A stretch of 64,000 nucleotides of DNA from the NCBI GenBank assembly GCA_965224225.1, contig CBDCZF010000035.1:868001-932000 (forward strand). The letters are read 5' to 3'. The position numbers and the translations under genes are program-made. The DNA comes from CAJQQK01 sp965224225 (GTDB lineage Bacteria > Pseudomonadota > Alphaproteobacteria > Rhizobiales > Hyphomicrobiaceae). Within the stretch, counting starts at the first letter, position 1. The number at the start of each line of letters is the position of its first letter. This document shows, one piece after another, positions 56,142 to 64,000 of the stretch. The notes under the pieces are model-generated. The model did not search any database and had not been told where the DNA came from. It worked only from the letters and a program-made list of their open reading frames with translations.

Positions 56142-56732
56142 TCAGATGATCGAAGCTACGTCGTCGAAACCGAAGCGCGGCGAACGTGGGAAGAGACCCG
56201 CCGGATCACCGTAGCCGAGATTGACCAGAAAGTTGGACCTGACCTTGGAACCGGCGAAAAACTCACTGTTGACGCCTTCCTGGTCAAACCCCGACATGGC
56301 GCCGACATCGAGGCCGAGCGAGCGTGCCGCGATGATCAGATAGGCCCCCTGCAGCGTGCCGTTGCGAAAGGCGGTCTCCTGGATAATGGCATCGTTGCCC
56401 GTGAACCACGACTTGGCATCGGTGTGGGGGAAGAGCCGCGGCAGATGCTCATAGAATTCGAGGTCGTAGGCGACGATGACGGTAACCGGTGCCGTCATTG
56501 TCTTTTCGGTATTACCTTCGGACAGATGGGGTTTGAGGCGCGCCTTGGCTTCGGGGGAGCGCACGAAAACATAGCGCGCCGGTGAACAGTTGGCGCTGGT
56601 CGGACCCATCTTGATGATCTCGAACAACTCGTGCAGCACGGCGTCCGGCACATCGCGGTCAAGCCATGCATTATGAGTCCGGGCAGAGAGAAAGAGCTGC
56701 TCCAGCGCGCCCGCGTCGAGAGCCTTGGCCAT
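56142..56732 (-). CDS. Nitroreductase-family FMN oxidoreductase, RutE-like
   Basis: A 196-residue protein starting MAKALDAGALEQLFLSARTH. Sequence blocks match the malonic semialdehyde reductase/RutE subgroup: NAWLDRDVPDAVLHELFEII, MGPTSANCSPARYVFVRSPE, and the C-terminal DQEGVNSEFF and RSNFLVNLGYGDPAGLFPRS. Members use FMN and reduce 3-carbon semialdehydes or nitro compounds. No pyrimidine-degradation genes are adjacent, so the physiological substrate is open. Confidence 0.88.
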   Translation of the reverse strand: MAKALDAGALEQLFLSARTHNAWLDRDVPDAVLHELFEIIKMGPTSANCSPARYVFVRSPEAKARLKPHLSEGNTEKTMTAPVTVIVAYDLEFYEHLPRLFPHTDAKSWFTGNDAIIQETAFRNGTLQGAYLIIAARSLGLDVGAMSGFDQEGVNSEFFAGSKVRSNFLVNLGYGDPAGLFPRSPRFGFDDVASII

Positions 56733-56776
56733 AGGTCGAAACCCCATGCGGTGATGATGGTTGAGCGTGTGTGCGG

Positions 56777-57334
56777 TCAGACAGCCTGAACCTGCTGCAC
56801 GTCCGGACAGAAATGGCGCAGCAGGTTTTCGATGCCGTACTGCAGCGTCGCCGTCGAACTCGGGCAGCCGGCACAGGCGCCGCGCATCGACAGGTACACG
56901 ACGCCATCGCGGAAACCGTGGAACGTAATGTCGCCGCCGTCCTGCGCCACCGCCGGGCGCACACGGGTGTCGAGCAGTTCCTTGATGGTACGCACCGTAT
57001 CCTCATCGGCCACGTCGTAGTTGGCGCCAGCAGCATCGTTGGCACCATCCGAGGCGATCGTCTCGGCACCAGACATATAGTGCTCCATGATCGCGCCAAG
57101 GATCGCGGGCTTCATGTGCTGCCATTCTTCATCGTCGGACTTGCTCACCGAGATAAAGTCGCCGCCCAGGAACACGCCGGCGACACCGCTTATGCCAAAC
57201 AGTGAGAGCGCCAGCGGGGACTGCTCGGCCTCGTCTGCAGAGCGATAATCGGCCGTGCCCTCGGAAAGCACCTTGCGCCCCGGCAAAAACTTCAATGTGG
57301 CCGGATTGGGAGTCGCTTCGGTCTGGATAAACAT
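56777..57334 (-). CDS. Iron-sulfur cluster scaffold NfuA-type protein
   Basis: A 185-residue carrier. The N-terminal Nfu_N domain (MFIQTEATPNPATLKFLPGR, SPLALSLFGISGVAGVFLGG) is followed by the NifU C-domain with GACAGCPSSTATLQYGIENL, whose CxxC binds the cluster. The ATG has AGGAG 8 nt upstream; a longer frame to 57448 has no support. The gene sits between usp and the nitroreductase, as in other Rhizobiales where nifU precedes tsaB. Confidence 0.93.
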   Translation of the reverse strand: MFIQTEATPNPATLKFLPGRKVLSEGTADYRSADEAEQSPLALSLFGISGVAGVFLGGDFISVSKSDDEEWQHMKPAILGAIMEHYMSGAETIASDGANDAAGANYDVADEDTVRTIKELLDTRVRPAVAQDGGDITFHGFRDGVVYLSMRGACAGCPSSTATLQYGIENLLRHFCPDVQQVQAV

Positions 57335-57549
57335 GTGCTTGTTTCTCCTGCGCTCACCTGCGCGCGCTGCTGAATATGGTCGGCGGACGGCTAAGCAATG
57401 GACCTGACGGGGATCCAACATGCTGCAAACCACGAGTCCCGCAGCCACGTCAATCTCAGTTTAGAATAGTTCTATCCAGTCAATTTGCAAGCACCGGCGC
57501 TTGCATTTTGCGCCTCCAAGCGGTGCCGGCGGGCAAGGCAGCCAGTTCA

Positions 57550-58113
57550 TCAAGCCAATGTCTTGACGTCGTCGAGACCCAGGTTTCCCGGCACGATCGT
57601 GATCGGGATCGGGTATGTGCCGGCCAGCTTGCCGGTCGCAAGCGTCGAGACCAGGGGGCCTGGTCCCTTGGTGTCGATCCCGGCACCGAGCACCATGATT
57701 GCGATGTCCTCATCGTCCTCGATGGCTTCGAGAATCTGCTCGGCCAGACTGCCCTCGCGGATCACATCCTCGCAGGCGACGTCGTCGAGGCCGGCATTGG
57801 CGAGCTTGCGCCGGAACAAGCGGAAGAGCGCCTTGGCCTTTTGGGTTTCTTCCTCTTTCTGGATTTCCTTGACGCCCATCCAGTGCTGGAATTCCTGCGG
57901 CTCGATCACATAAAGCAGGACCAGCGATCCGCCCGTATGGGCGGCGCGGTTCGCAGCGAAGTAGAGCGCGGCATCGACTTCCGGGCTCTCGTCAACAATT
58001 ACCAGAAATTTTCGCCAGTGGCCTTCTTCGAAGGCGCGGCGTTGTCTGCTCGTCGGCATGGGCTCACGCTGCCATGTCTGTTGCCACTTGGCAAAGAAAA
58101 AACTGTCCTGCAC
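57550..58113 (-). CDS. Universal stress protein family protein
   Basis: A 187-residue protein. A single Usp domain at about 35-187 is marked by KFLVIVDESPEVDAALYFAA and the nucleotide-binding glycine pattern IMVLGAGIDTKGPGPLVSTL near 150. The N-terminal 30 residues are basic. It lies 18 bp downstream of trpS and upstream of nfuA on the same strand. ATP binding is suggested but not proven by the motif. Confidence 0.88.
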   Translation of the reverse strand: MQDSFFFAKWQQTWQREPMPTSRQRRAFEEGHWRKFLVIVDESPEVDAALYFAANRAAHTGGSLVLLYVIEPQEFQHWMGVKEIQKEEETQKAKALFRLFRRKLANAGLDDVACEDVIREGSLAEQILEAIEDDEDIAIMVLGAGIDTKGPGPLVSTLATGKLAGTYPIPITIVPGNLGLDDVKTLA

Positions 58114-58131
58114 AATTTTAGGTTGTGCAGC

Positions 58132-59181
58132 TCATGTCCGCAACAGACCGACGATGTCCTTGACGACGGTCATGATCGGGCTGGCAATGGCATTGGCGCG
58201 GGCCGAACCGTCGGCCAGCACGCGGTCGATTTCGGCCGGATCGTCGGTCAGGCGCTGCATTTCGGCTGCAATCGGCCCGAGCTTCGATACCGCCAGGTCA
58301 GCGAGCGCTGGCTTGAATTTCGAGAACTGGGCGCCGCCGAATTCCTTGAGTACGTCGGCCGGTGTCGATCCTGCGAGCGCGGCATAAATGCCGACCAGGT
58401 TTTCGGCCTCGGCGCGTCCTTTGAGGCCCTTTTCCTCAGATGGCAGGGGCTCGGGATCGGTTCGCGCCTTGCGTACCTTGTTGGCGATGGTATCGGCATC
58501 GTCCGACAAGTTGATGCGCGACATCTCCGAGGGCTCGGACTTCGACATCTTGCGGGTGCCGTCACGCAGGCTCATGACACGTGTCGCCGGGCCCTGGATG
58601 ATCGGCTCGGGCAGAGGAAAGAATTCGCCATCCTCGAAGCCGGCCGAGATGATCGCTTCTCGGTAGTCGTTGTTGAATTTCTGGGCGATGTCGCGCGAAA
58701 GCTCGAGATGCTGCTTTTGGTCCTCGCCAACCGGCACGTGGGTTGCCCGGTAGGCGAGGATGTCGGCTGCCATCAGGTTCGGGTAGACGAACAAGCCGGT
58801 GGAAGCGTTCTCGCGGTCCTTGCCGGCCTTTTCCTTGAACTGCGTCATGCGGTTGAGCCAGCCCATGCGCGCGATGCAGTTGAACACCCAGGCCAATTCG
58901 GCATGGGCCGTGACCTGGCTTTGGTTGAAGATGATGCTCTTTTTCGCGTCAAGCCCGCAGGCGAGATAGGCCGCCGTCACCGTCCGGATCGACTGGCGCA
59001 GTTCCTCGGGATCCTGCCAGACCGTGATCGCGTGCAGGTCGACGATGCAATAAATGCACTCGTGGGTTTCCTGCATCTTGATCCACTGCACCATGGCGCC
59101 AAGATAATTTCCGAGATGCAGCGCCCCGGTCGGCTGCATGCCGGAAAAAACGCGCGGCGAAATGGCTGGCAGTTGGGTCAT
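58132..59181 (-). CDS. trpS: Tryptophanyl-tRNA synthetase
   Basis: Class I aminoacyl-tRNA synthetase, 349 residues. The N-terminal FSGMQPTGALHLGNYLGAMV carries the HIGH-like motif, and KMSKSEPSEM is the KMSKS loop near 205. DILAYRATHVPVGEDQKQHL is also characteristic. The chain is of normal bacterial length. In many Rhizobiales murJ lies upstream; here the next gene is on the opposite strand, across 309 bp. Confidence 0.95.
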   Translation of the reverse strand: MTQLPAISPRVFSGMQPTGALHLGNYLGAMVQWIKMQETHECIYCIVDLHAITVWQDPEELRQSIRTVTAAYLACGLDAKKSIIFNQSQVTAHAELAWVFNCIARMGWLNRMTQFKEKAGKDRENASTGLFVYPNLMAADILAYRATHVPVGEDQKQHLELSRDIAQKFNNDYREAIISAGFEDGEFFPLPEPIIQGPATRVMSLRDGTRKMSKSEPSEMSRINLSDDADTIANKVRKARTDPEPLPSEEKGLKGRAEAENLVGIYAALAGSTPADVLKEFGGAQFSKFKPALADLAVSKLGPIAAEMQRLTDDPAEIDRVLADGSARANAIASPIMTVVKDIVGLLRT

Positions 59182-59490
59182 GATCGAAATCCTTCTGGCG
59201 AACGCCCGGCGTTATGACGTGCGTTGCAAGTTGGTGCAAGCTATCATTCGCCTCGAGAGACGGCCGGCAACGTGATGCCGCGGGAAGAGCCGCTGTTTCG
59301 CTTCGCGAAGTGGGCTGCCGCCCATACCCGCTCGGGAGGAGACCTCCCAAACCCTCCCTCATCTAATGGAAACCGTCGGGCCATATCGGTCGATTTGGCA
59401 CGGCCCATTTGACCTGCATCAATTCGAGCAGTGACCAGTGATAATAGAGGGACCGGTGACCAAAACACCAGACAACGGAGCGCGGCAACA
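59182..59490. other. Divergent trpS-usp intergenic region
   Basis: 309 bp between divergent genes. The sequence has no repeat copy and no convincing promoter pair that I can point to. Nothing else is seen. Confidence 0.4.
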
Positions 59491-60345
59491 ATGGCCTTCA
59501 AAGATCTTCTCGTGGTGCTCGACGACAGCGATGCCTGTGCGCACAGGACCAAGGCCGCGATTGCTCTGGCAAAGCGCCAGGATGCCCGCGTCAAAGGGCT
59601 GGCGCTGTCCTTGAAGTCGACGATTTCGACATACGTCGGGATTGAAATTCCCTCCTCGCTCAGCGAAGCGCAGCAGGAGATTGTGCAGAAGGCGGCGCAG
59701 TCGGCGGTGGCGAAATTCGAAGCGGCGGCAAAGGACGCCGACGTCGAACACACCAGCGAGATCGTGCGCTGCAGTGCCACCAAGGCGCCGGCACGGCTCT
59801 CGTTCTATGCCCGACATGCCGACATGACCTTCATCGGCCAGCCCAATCCGGACGATTCAGGTGAAGCGTTCCAGGAGTCGCTGCTCGAGGGCGTACTGTT
59901 CGGCTCCGGCCGGCCGCTCTACATCGTGCCCTACGTCGGACGGCCCGACTTCAACGTGCGCAAGGCGGTGATCGCCTGGGACGGCGGCAAGAAGGCGGTG
60001 CGTGCGATCAACGATGCCATCCCGCTGCTCCAGGGACGCGGCGACAAAAGCGAGGTGATCGTACTCGTCATCAACCCCGACGCACGGCGCGGCGCGCACG
60101 GCGACAGGCCCGGCACCGACATTGCCGCCCATCTCGAACGGCACGGCATCTCGGCGCGGGTCGACAGCCAGAGTTTTGCCGATGCCTCGACCGATGCCGT
60201 AATCCTCAACTATCTCGCCGATACCGGTGCCGACCTCTTGATCATGGGCGCCTACGGGCATTCGCGATTGCGCGAAAAGGCCTTCGGTGGTGTCACGAAT
60301 ACGATCTTGCAACAGATGACGACGCCGGTGCTGATGTCGGATTAG
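59491..60345 (+). CDS. Tandem-domain universal stress protein
   Basis: A 284-residue protein with two Usp-type halves. Residues of about 1-145 start MAFKDLLVVLDDSDACAHRT; residues of about 155-284 contain VRKAVIAWDGGKKAVRAIND and DLLIMGAYGHSRLREKAFGG, a clear ATP-binding G-x2-G-x9-G(S/T) pattern. The ATG is preceded by GGAG at 11 nt. Tandem Usp proteins are commonly induced by stress or stationary phase; regulation is not visible. Confidence 0.9.
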   Translation: MAFKDLLVVLDDSDACAHRTKAAIALAKRQDARVKGLALSLKSTISTYVGIEIPSSLSEAQQEIVQKAAQSAVAKFEAAAKDADVEHTSEIVRCSATKAPARLSFYARHADMTFIGQPNPDDSGEAFQESLLEGVLFGSGRPLYIVPYVGRPDFNVRKAVIAWDGGKKAVRAINDAIPLLQGRGDKSEVIVLVINPDARRGAHGDRPGTDIAAHLERHGISARVDSQSFADASTDAVILNYLADTGADLLIMGAYGHSRLREKAFGGVTNTILQQMTTPVLMSD

Positions 60346-60441
60346 GCGGTATCTTGGCGAGCTCGGAGCATTGTCGGCTGCCGTGGAAGCCGTTAACCTT
60401 CGGCTTCGCCACCTTGTCTGTGGCAAGCTTGGAGGAAAGCC

Positions 60442-61500
60442 ATGAATCGCTCTGTCCTATTTGCCTGCGCCAGTCTGTTCCTCTGTACTGCGGGAACGAT
60501 GGCCGTCGCACAAGACGTCAATGATGAACCTTTGACGCAAAATTGGGCACCTTCCGAATGGGGTGCTGATGACAAAGCAGGTGCAGTAAATCGAACGACG
60601 CCCGAGCTTGTTCTCAAGGCCGTCAAGCTCGTCAAGCAAGGAAAGGTCGCGACGCTCGGTAAGATCTATGCCGGCGATGCTCCCGCATTCGGATCGCGCG
60701 GCTGGCGCATGACCATCCCCGGCCTGCCGACCGGCGGTCCGTTCGGCAATCAAAAGCTCGTCTACAATGACGAATACCTTGCGACCGAGATCGGCCAGAT
60801 CGGTACGCAATTCGACGGCCCCGGCCACATCGGCGTGATCACGTCAAAGGGTATGTTCTTCTATAACGGCCGTATGCTCAGCGACAAAGGTATCAGCGCC
60901 TACGGCATGGGGCCGCTGGGCGTCGAGCATGTCGCACAGAAGGGATACGTTTGCCGGGGTGTGCTTCTCGACGCAGTTGCCTTGCGTGGTGGACCGCTTC
61001 CGATCCCGAAGGAAAATGATGCGAGCGATCCGGGCATCATTACAGCCAAGGACGTTCAGGACATGGTCAAACGACAGGGCATCGAGCCGATCGGCGAAGG
61101 TGACTGCGTGTTCCTGCACACCGGACACGGCAACATCTGGCATCCCAAAGACTGGGACAAGTTCAGTGCCGCCGAAAAGGCGCAAAAGGTGCAAGACTTC
61201 AACGCGGGGGAACCCGGGTTCGGGATCTCCGCGTGCGAATACATGGCGGAGAGAAAGATTATCCTGACGGGTTCGGACACGTGGGCAACGGAGGCTGTCG
61301 GGAAAGGAGCTGCCGGGGAAGGCACGCAACCCTTTGAGTGCCACATCAAACTGCAGACAAAACGCGGCATCTGGAACCTGGAGAATATGGACCTCACCCA
61401 GCTCGCCGCCGACAAGGCGTACGAGTTTCTATTCGTCTGGTCGCCGCTCAAGATGAAGGGTGCAACGGGATCGCCCGGGAACCCGGTGGCGCTGTACTAG
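60442..61500 (+). CDS. Exported cyclase-family metalloenzyme
   Basis: A 352-residue protein with signal peptide MNRSVLFACASLFLCTAGTM (cleavage near AVA-QD). The cyclase-family core, related to kynurenine formamidase and isatin hydrolase, has the metal motif IGTQFDGPGHIG. The usual pattern HxGTHxDxPxH is changed: the first two His are Gln, while Asp and the last His remain. DCVFLHTGHGNIWHPKDWDK and ILTGSDTWATEAV resemble the second half of the family. The Gln substitutions may mark a subgroup with altered metal or substrate. The substrate is not known. Confidence 0.85.
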   Translation: MNRSVLFACASLFLCTAGTMAVAQDVNDEPLTQNWAPSEWGADDKAGAVNRTTPELVLKAVKLVKQGKVATLGKIYAGDAPAFGSRGWRMTIPGLPTGGPFGNQKLVYNDEYLATEIGQIGTQFDGPGHIGVITSKGMFFYNGRMLSDKGISAYGMGPLGVEHVAQKGYVCRGVLLDAVALRGGPLPIPKENDASDPGIITAKDVQDMVKRQGIEPIGEGDCVFLHTGHGNIWHPKDWDKFSAAEKAQKVQDFNAGEPGFGISACEYMAERKIILTGSDTWATEAVGKGAAGEGTQPFECHIKLQTKRGIWNLENMDLTQLAADKAYEFLFVWSPLKMKGATGSPGNPVALY

Positions 61501-61599
61501 AGAGCGTCACACGATCGGACCACGAAGCCATAGTTGCAGGGTGCGCTGGCAGATGTGCAGCGCACCTTGCAATCGCTTCGGTCTTCCACGCTCAGGCGT

Positions 61600-62043
61600 T
61601 TAGCGAAAGTCCGTTTTCAATTCGTCCGATTGAATTTTCCAGCCGCCTTCGAGGACCATGGTTATGTGGAGGGTTCGTTTGGCCGCCACAGTCGAGCATG
61701 TGTCGGTGACGTTGTATTCGATCCGGGCCTCGCGGCCGTTGACTTCTTCGCGGGTCAGTTCGAGCTTGCCGCAGCGGGCCAGCTTTTGGGTCAAGCGTAA
61801 ATAGAATTCCTTGAGCTTTTCAGCGCTCATTGCGCCTGAGGCGACCTTTTCGTCGACCTTCGCAAGTATCTCGCGAACCCTCGATTGGGCATGATATTTG
61901 ATGTCCTCGGCAAAGCTTCGGCCATTGGCGACGAGTTGGTAATACCGCTCGTAGGCCACATGCGGGCTTTCCGGCGGCGATCCACTGCAGGCGTGTAGGA
62001 AGGGTAGTGCGGCGAGGGCCAGCGCTATTCGGGAATTCGGCAT
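61600..62043 (-). CDS. Small lipoprotein of unknown function
   Basis: A 147-residue protein from MPNSRIALALAALPFLHACS, with lipobox LHAC giving a lipid-anchored Cys at about residue 19. The mature part is helical at first (AYERYYQLVANGRSFAEDIK) then beta-rich, with ITMVLEGGWKIQSDELK resembling DUF4878/NTF2-like lipoproteins, a weak comparison. A longer frame to 62244 has no support. It is transcribed toward the cyclase gene. Two cysteines beyond the lipobox (ARCGKL and DTCSTV) may pair. Confidence 0.78.
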   Translation of the reverse strand: MPNSRIALALAALPFLHACSGSPPESPHVAYERYYQLVANGRSFAEDIKYHAQSRVREILAKVDEKVASGAMSAEKLKEFYLRLTQKLARCGKLELTREEVNGREARIEYNVTDTCSTVAAKRTLHITMVLEGGWKIQSDELKTDFR

Positions 62044-62457
62044 TGCGAGACTGCGCTTCGTCAGGTTTGGGACGCCGGCATTGTAGGGCGGGGAGATTAA
62101 GCTTGGTTGAAGATGGTGGGTGGGCGGCAGGTGGTTGGGCCCGCGGAGCGCGTCGACGGCCAAGCCCGCTGTTTCGGAGCGGGCAGCGGGAACGCGCCAT
62201 CGCGGACGGCTCAACCTGCATGTGCTGCAAACTTTGCCCCACACTCTTCATCATTCCCGCGTAGGCGGGGGGCGAATCCGGCCCAACGTTTGTTGCGGGC
62301 CTGGCCGCTGGCGCGAGCCGCTCAATCCGATTTGCAGAAGTCGACAGGCTTCAGCCCAATCGGCAAGCAATGTCTCTTGCTGGTGATCGCTGCCATTGCG
62401 GCGCGATATGGGCATGTCGTGATGGGCCAACTACGGACGCGATCAGGTGCGCGAGCA
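62044..62457. other. Gene-free stretch with a half family E repeat
   Basis: A 414-bp gap. At 62250-62270 the sequence ATCATTCCCGCGTAGGCGGG is a lone left arm of family E, with no right arm nearby. Around 62340-62440 the composition becomes AT-richer toward the next gene. No gene was recognised. Confidence 0.5.
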
Positions 62458-62970
62458 TCAATTATCGTAAATTCGGATCAGCCCACCTTCTTCAGCGTCA
62501 TGCTTTCGGGATGACGGCGGAGCAAATTTGCAGGAAATAATATTTGTTGGCACAATTATGCCGTTAGCGACTTCCCTTTGGGCAACAACATCAAGGCACC
62601 TCTGGCGCTCCGTTTCGACCTCCGCGTCAAGCCCAAGTTGATCATGGTCGAATCCCATCGTCTCGCTGCGCTCGCAAAGTGCATTAAGCATCTGAACCAT
62701 TTCTGTTTCGCTTACATAATCAAGTAGTCCGAAGTGGTTCGTCTGACCACGCAGGTAAAGCGATCCTTCAGGCCAGAACAAGAGCCAGCCCGCAGTTGCA
62801 CGATCCATTTCTCTTTGTTTGAAGAGCCACTGCAAAAAGCCGTGGTCGTCGTGACAATAGGCGATCACGGCTACAGCTGCTTGGTGCCAAAGTGCTGGTT
62901 CCTTTTGTGACTTAACCCACTCAACATCTGCCGAGTTCGTCATGTCAATTTCAGTCCGTTTGTCCGGCAT
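62458..62970 (-). CDS. Hypothetical protein, AT-richer composition
   Basis: A 170-residue protein starting MPDKRTEIDMTNSADVEWVK, with a strong ribosome binding site AGGGAGG 5-6 nt upstream. It is acidic, soluble, with aromatic-rich HDDHGFLQWLFKQREMDRAT and GWLLFWPEGSLYLRGQTNHF. The C-terminus has a cluster of charged residues. No family was recognised. Codon use is visibly less GC-rich than in the core genes, suggesting recent acquisition. It lies about 100 bp from the end of an IS element. Confidence 0.75.
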   Translation of the reverse strand: MPDKRTEIDMTNSADVEWVKSQKEPALWHQAAVAVIAYCHDDHGFLQWLFKQREMDRATAGWLLFWPEGSLYLRGQTNHFGLLDYVSETEMVQMLNALCERSETMGFDHDQLGLDAEVETERQRCLDVVAQREVANGIIVPTNIISCKFAPPSSRKHDAEEGGLIRIYDN

Positions 62971-63058
62971 GGAACCTCCCTTAAACGAGAACCTTTGAGA
63001 ACGCGATTTGGCTCTCTCATTGTGCGAATGGTGCTATCCAGAGCGGACCATTATCGAT

Positions 63059-63090
63059 GGCTCTGTTCGGCTCCAATGTAGATTTCCCCG
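63059..63090. repeat. Candidate terminal inverted repeat of the IS element
   Basis: The sequence GGCTCTGTTCGGCTCCAATG just beyond the transposase stop is where the element end should lie, by distance only. The other end is outside the window, so neither the inverted repeat nor a target duplication can be verified. Confidence 0.25.
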
Positions 63091-64000
63091 CTAACTCATG
63101 GCTCCAGCCAGGCAGTGGCGGGGCGTAAGTCGATCGCCGTCCCGCTCAATCATGCGGCGCCAGCCGAGATAACTCGGCAGATATTTCGAAGCGACGCCCT
63201 TGAAGCGCGCCATCCAGCCCTTAAAGCGGCTCTGGTAGGCGCTGACGTTCTGGGTGTGATAGCAGCCAATGGTCCGCTCACCTTGCGCAGCAACAAGCGC
63301 CATCTGGGTGATGCCGGTCTCGGCCGCGAACGCCTCGTAAGACTTGTTGCCGTCGGTGATGAGCACGGCGTCTTTAGCGACGACGGGCTTCAAGTGCGCG
63401 CCGATCGCCTCAGCGCTGAGGTCGGTGAGGATCGCATCGGTGGTCTCGCCATGGCGATCGCGGACGATCAGAATGGCATCGTGCTCGTCTGTGGAAAGTC
63501 CCGGTTTCTTGGCCTTGCCGCCACGTTTCCTGGGCGCTCGGCCGACCAATTTGCGCGAGCCCTTGGCCGACTTGAGAATGAATGTCTCGTCCGCCTCGAC
63601 GATGCCGGTTACGGCGCCAGCCTTCTTGTCCTTGGCCGCCGCGAGGAAACGATGACGCCAGCGGAACGATGTCTCCAGATGAATGTCGGTGCGCGCTGCC
63701 GCCTTGCGTAGGCTGACACCGTCGACGAGTGCGCGGGCATAGTCGAGCCACTTCTCGCGCAGCCTGAGCCCTGCCAGCGGCGTGCCCGTCAGCGCGTTGA
63801 AGGTGCGCTCGCACGCCTTGCACATGTAGCGCTTGAGACCGGAGGCCGAGCCCCATGGCTTGAAGTCACTCGCACCGCAATGGCCGCAGGCCGGCGCCGC
63901 GGCGAACCGCGTCTCGATCAGAGCGACGACCTCCTCGTCCGAGCCCGTCGCCGTCAGCGCCTCGACCAGCGCCTCGCGCTGGACTTGGCTGAGATCCCCC
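63091..64000 (-). CDS. IS1595-family (ISXO2-like) transposase, partial
   Basis: An open frame of at least 302 residues running off the right edge; its start is outside. It opens with a zinc ribbon (CGHCGASDFKPWG and RYMCKACERTFNALTGTPLA). The DDE-type catalytic core has GIVEADETFILKSAKGSRKL, AVLITDGNKSYEAFAAETGI and HTQNVSAYQSRFKGWMARFK. The C-terminus GVASKYLPSYLGWRRMIE is typical of ISXO2-like proteins. No frameshift or stop interrupts it here, so it may be functional. Confidence 0.92.
   Translation of the reverse strand, partial: GDLSQVQREALVEALTATGSDEEVVALIETRFAAAPACGHCGASDFKPWGSASGLKRYMCKACERTFNALTGTPLAGLRLREKWLDYARALVDGVSLRKAAARTDIHLETSFRWRHRFLAAAKDKKAGAVTGIVEADETFILKSAKGSRKLVGRAPRKRGGKAKKPGLSTDEHDAILIVRDRHGETTDAILTDLSAEAIGAHLKPVVAKDAVLITDGNKSYEAFAAETGITQMALVAAQGERTIGCYHTQNVSAYQSRFKGWMARFKGVASKYLPSYLGWRRMIERDGDRLTPRHCLAGAMS

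Noticed and set aside
60442..61500. Cyclase gene as a pseudogene
   Set aside because: The frame is intact with a good signal peptide and conserved second half; only two metal-site residues differ.

Overview
The window is GC-rich alphaproteobacterial chromosome, most likely Hyphomicrobiales (Rhizobiales) or a close relative. I infer this from gene order rather than a search: rpsT next to dnaA, an enoyl-CoA hydratase-mutM-ubiE-ubiB run, irr divergent from fabA-fabB-fabI, an ylxR-type gene between nusA and infB, and the trmB-metK-HTH-lnt-corC-ybeY-phoH-miaB to trpS run are all familiar from that order. No tRNA, rRNA, CRISPR array or prophage was recognised.

Layout. 0-2 kb: the end of a PiT phosphate transporter and two small unknown genes. 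2-11 kb: the replication core, gyrB-recF-dnaN-dnaA on the minus strand, then a 1.7 kb gene-free interval with DnaA-box-like sites (candidate oriC) and rpsT. 11-19.4 kb: a pair of related membrane proteins, enoyl-CoA hydratase, mutM, ubiE and ubiB (DNA repair and ubiquinone), a bactofilin fused to a cadherin-like domain, and an agmatinase-type hydrolase. 19.4-24.4 kb: accessory envelope and periplasmic genes (HTH regulator with an exported deaminase, ankyrin protein, outer-membrane barrel, hydroxyacid dehydrogenase, SH3 protein). 24.5-27.4 kb: rpsO-pnp. 27.4-32.6 kb: a second accessory stretch (K+ channel, small membrane protein, DUF302, LysE exporter, GGDEF-EAL signalling protein, PepSY-like protein). 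32.8-36.6 kb: fabI-fabB-fabA (unsaturated fatty acid synthesis) divergent from irr. 36.7-44.3 kb: the translation and transcription operon rimP-nusA-ylxR-infB-rbfA-truB, read on the minus strand. 44.5-59.2 kb: one long minus-strand run of tRNA and rRNA maturation, SAM synthesis and envelope genes from trpS down to trmB. 59.5-64 kb: a universal stress protein, an exported cyclase-family enzyme, a lipoprotein, an unknown AT-richer gene, and an IS1595-type transposase cut by the window edge.

Between the housekeeping blocks lie four families of short repeats, which are the most unusual content. Family A is a palindrome of about 150 bp (1.4, 15.4, 38.2 kb, half copy 55.1 kb). Family E is a GTCATCCCC/GGGAATGAC inverted repeat of about 93 bp (17.3, 55.2 kb, half copy 62.3 kb). 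Family G is a hairpin of about 36 bp (10.3, 17.3 kb). Family F is a two-hairpin element whose flanks are conserved while both stems change compensatorily (10.4, 17.5, 27.4 kb in three tandem copies, 36.6 kb in two copies). One E element appears to have inserted between a G and an F copy with a 4-bp CTAG duplication. An F pair sits at a probable inversion breakpoint between irr and truB.
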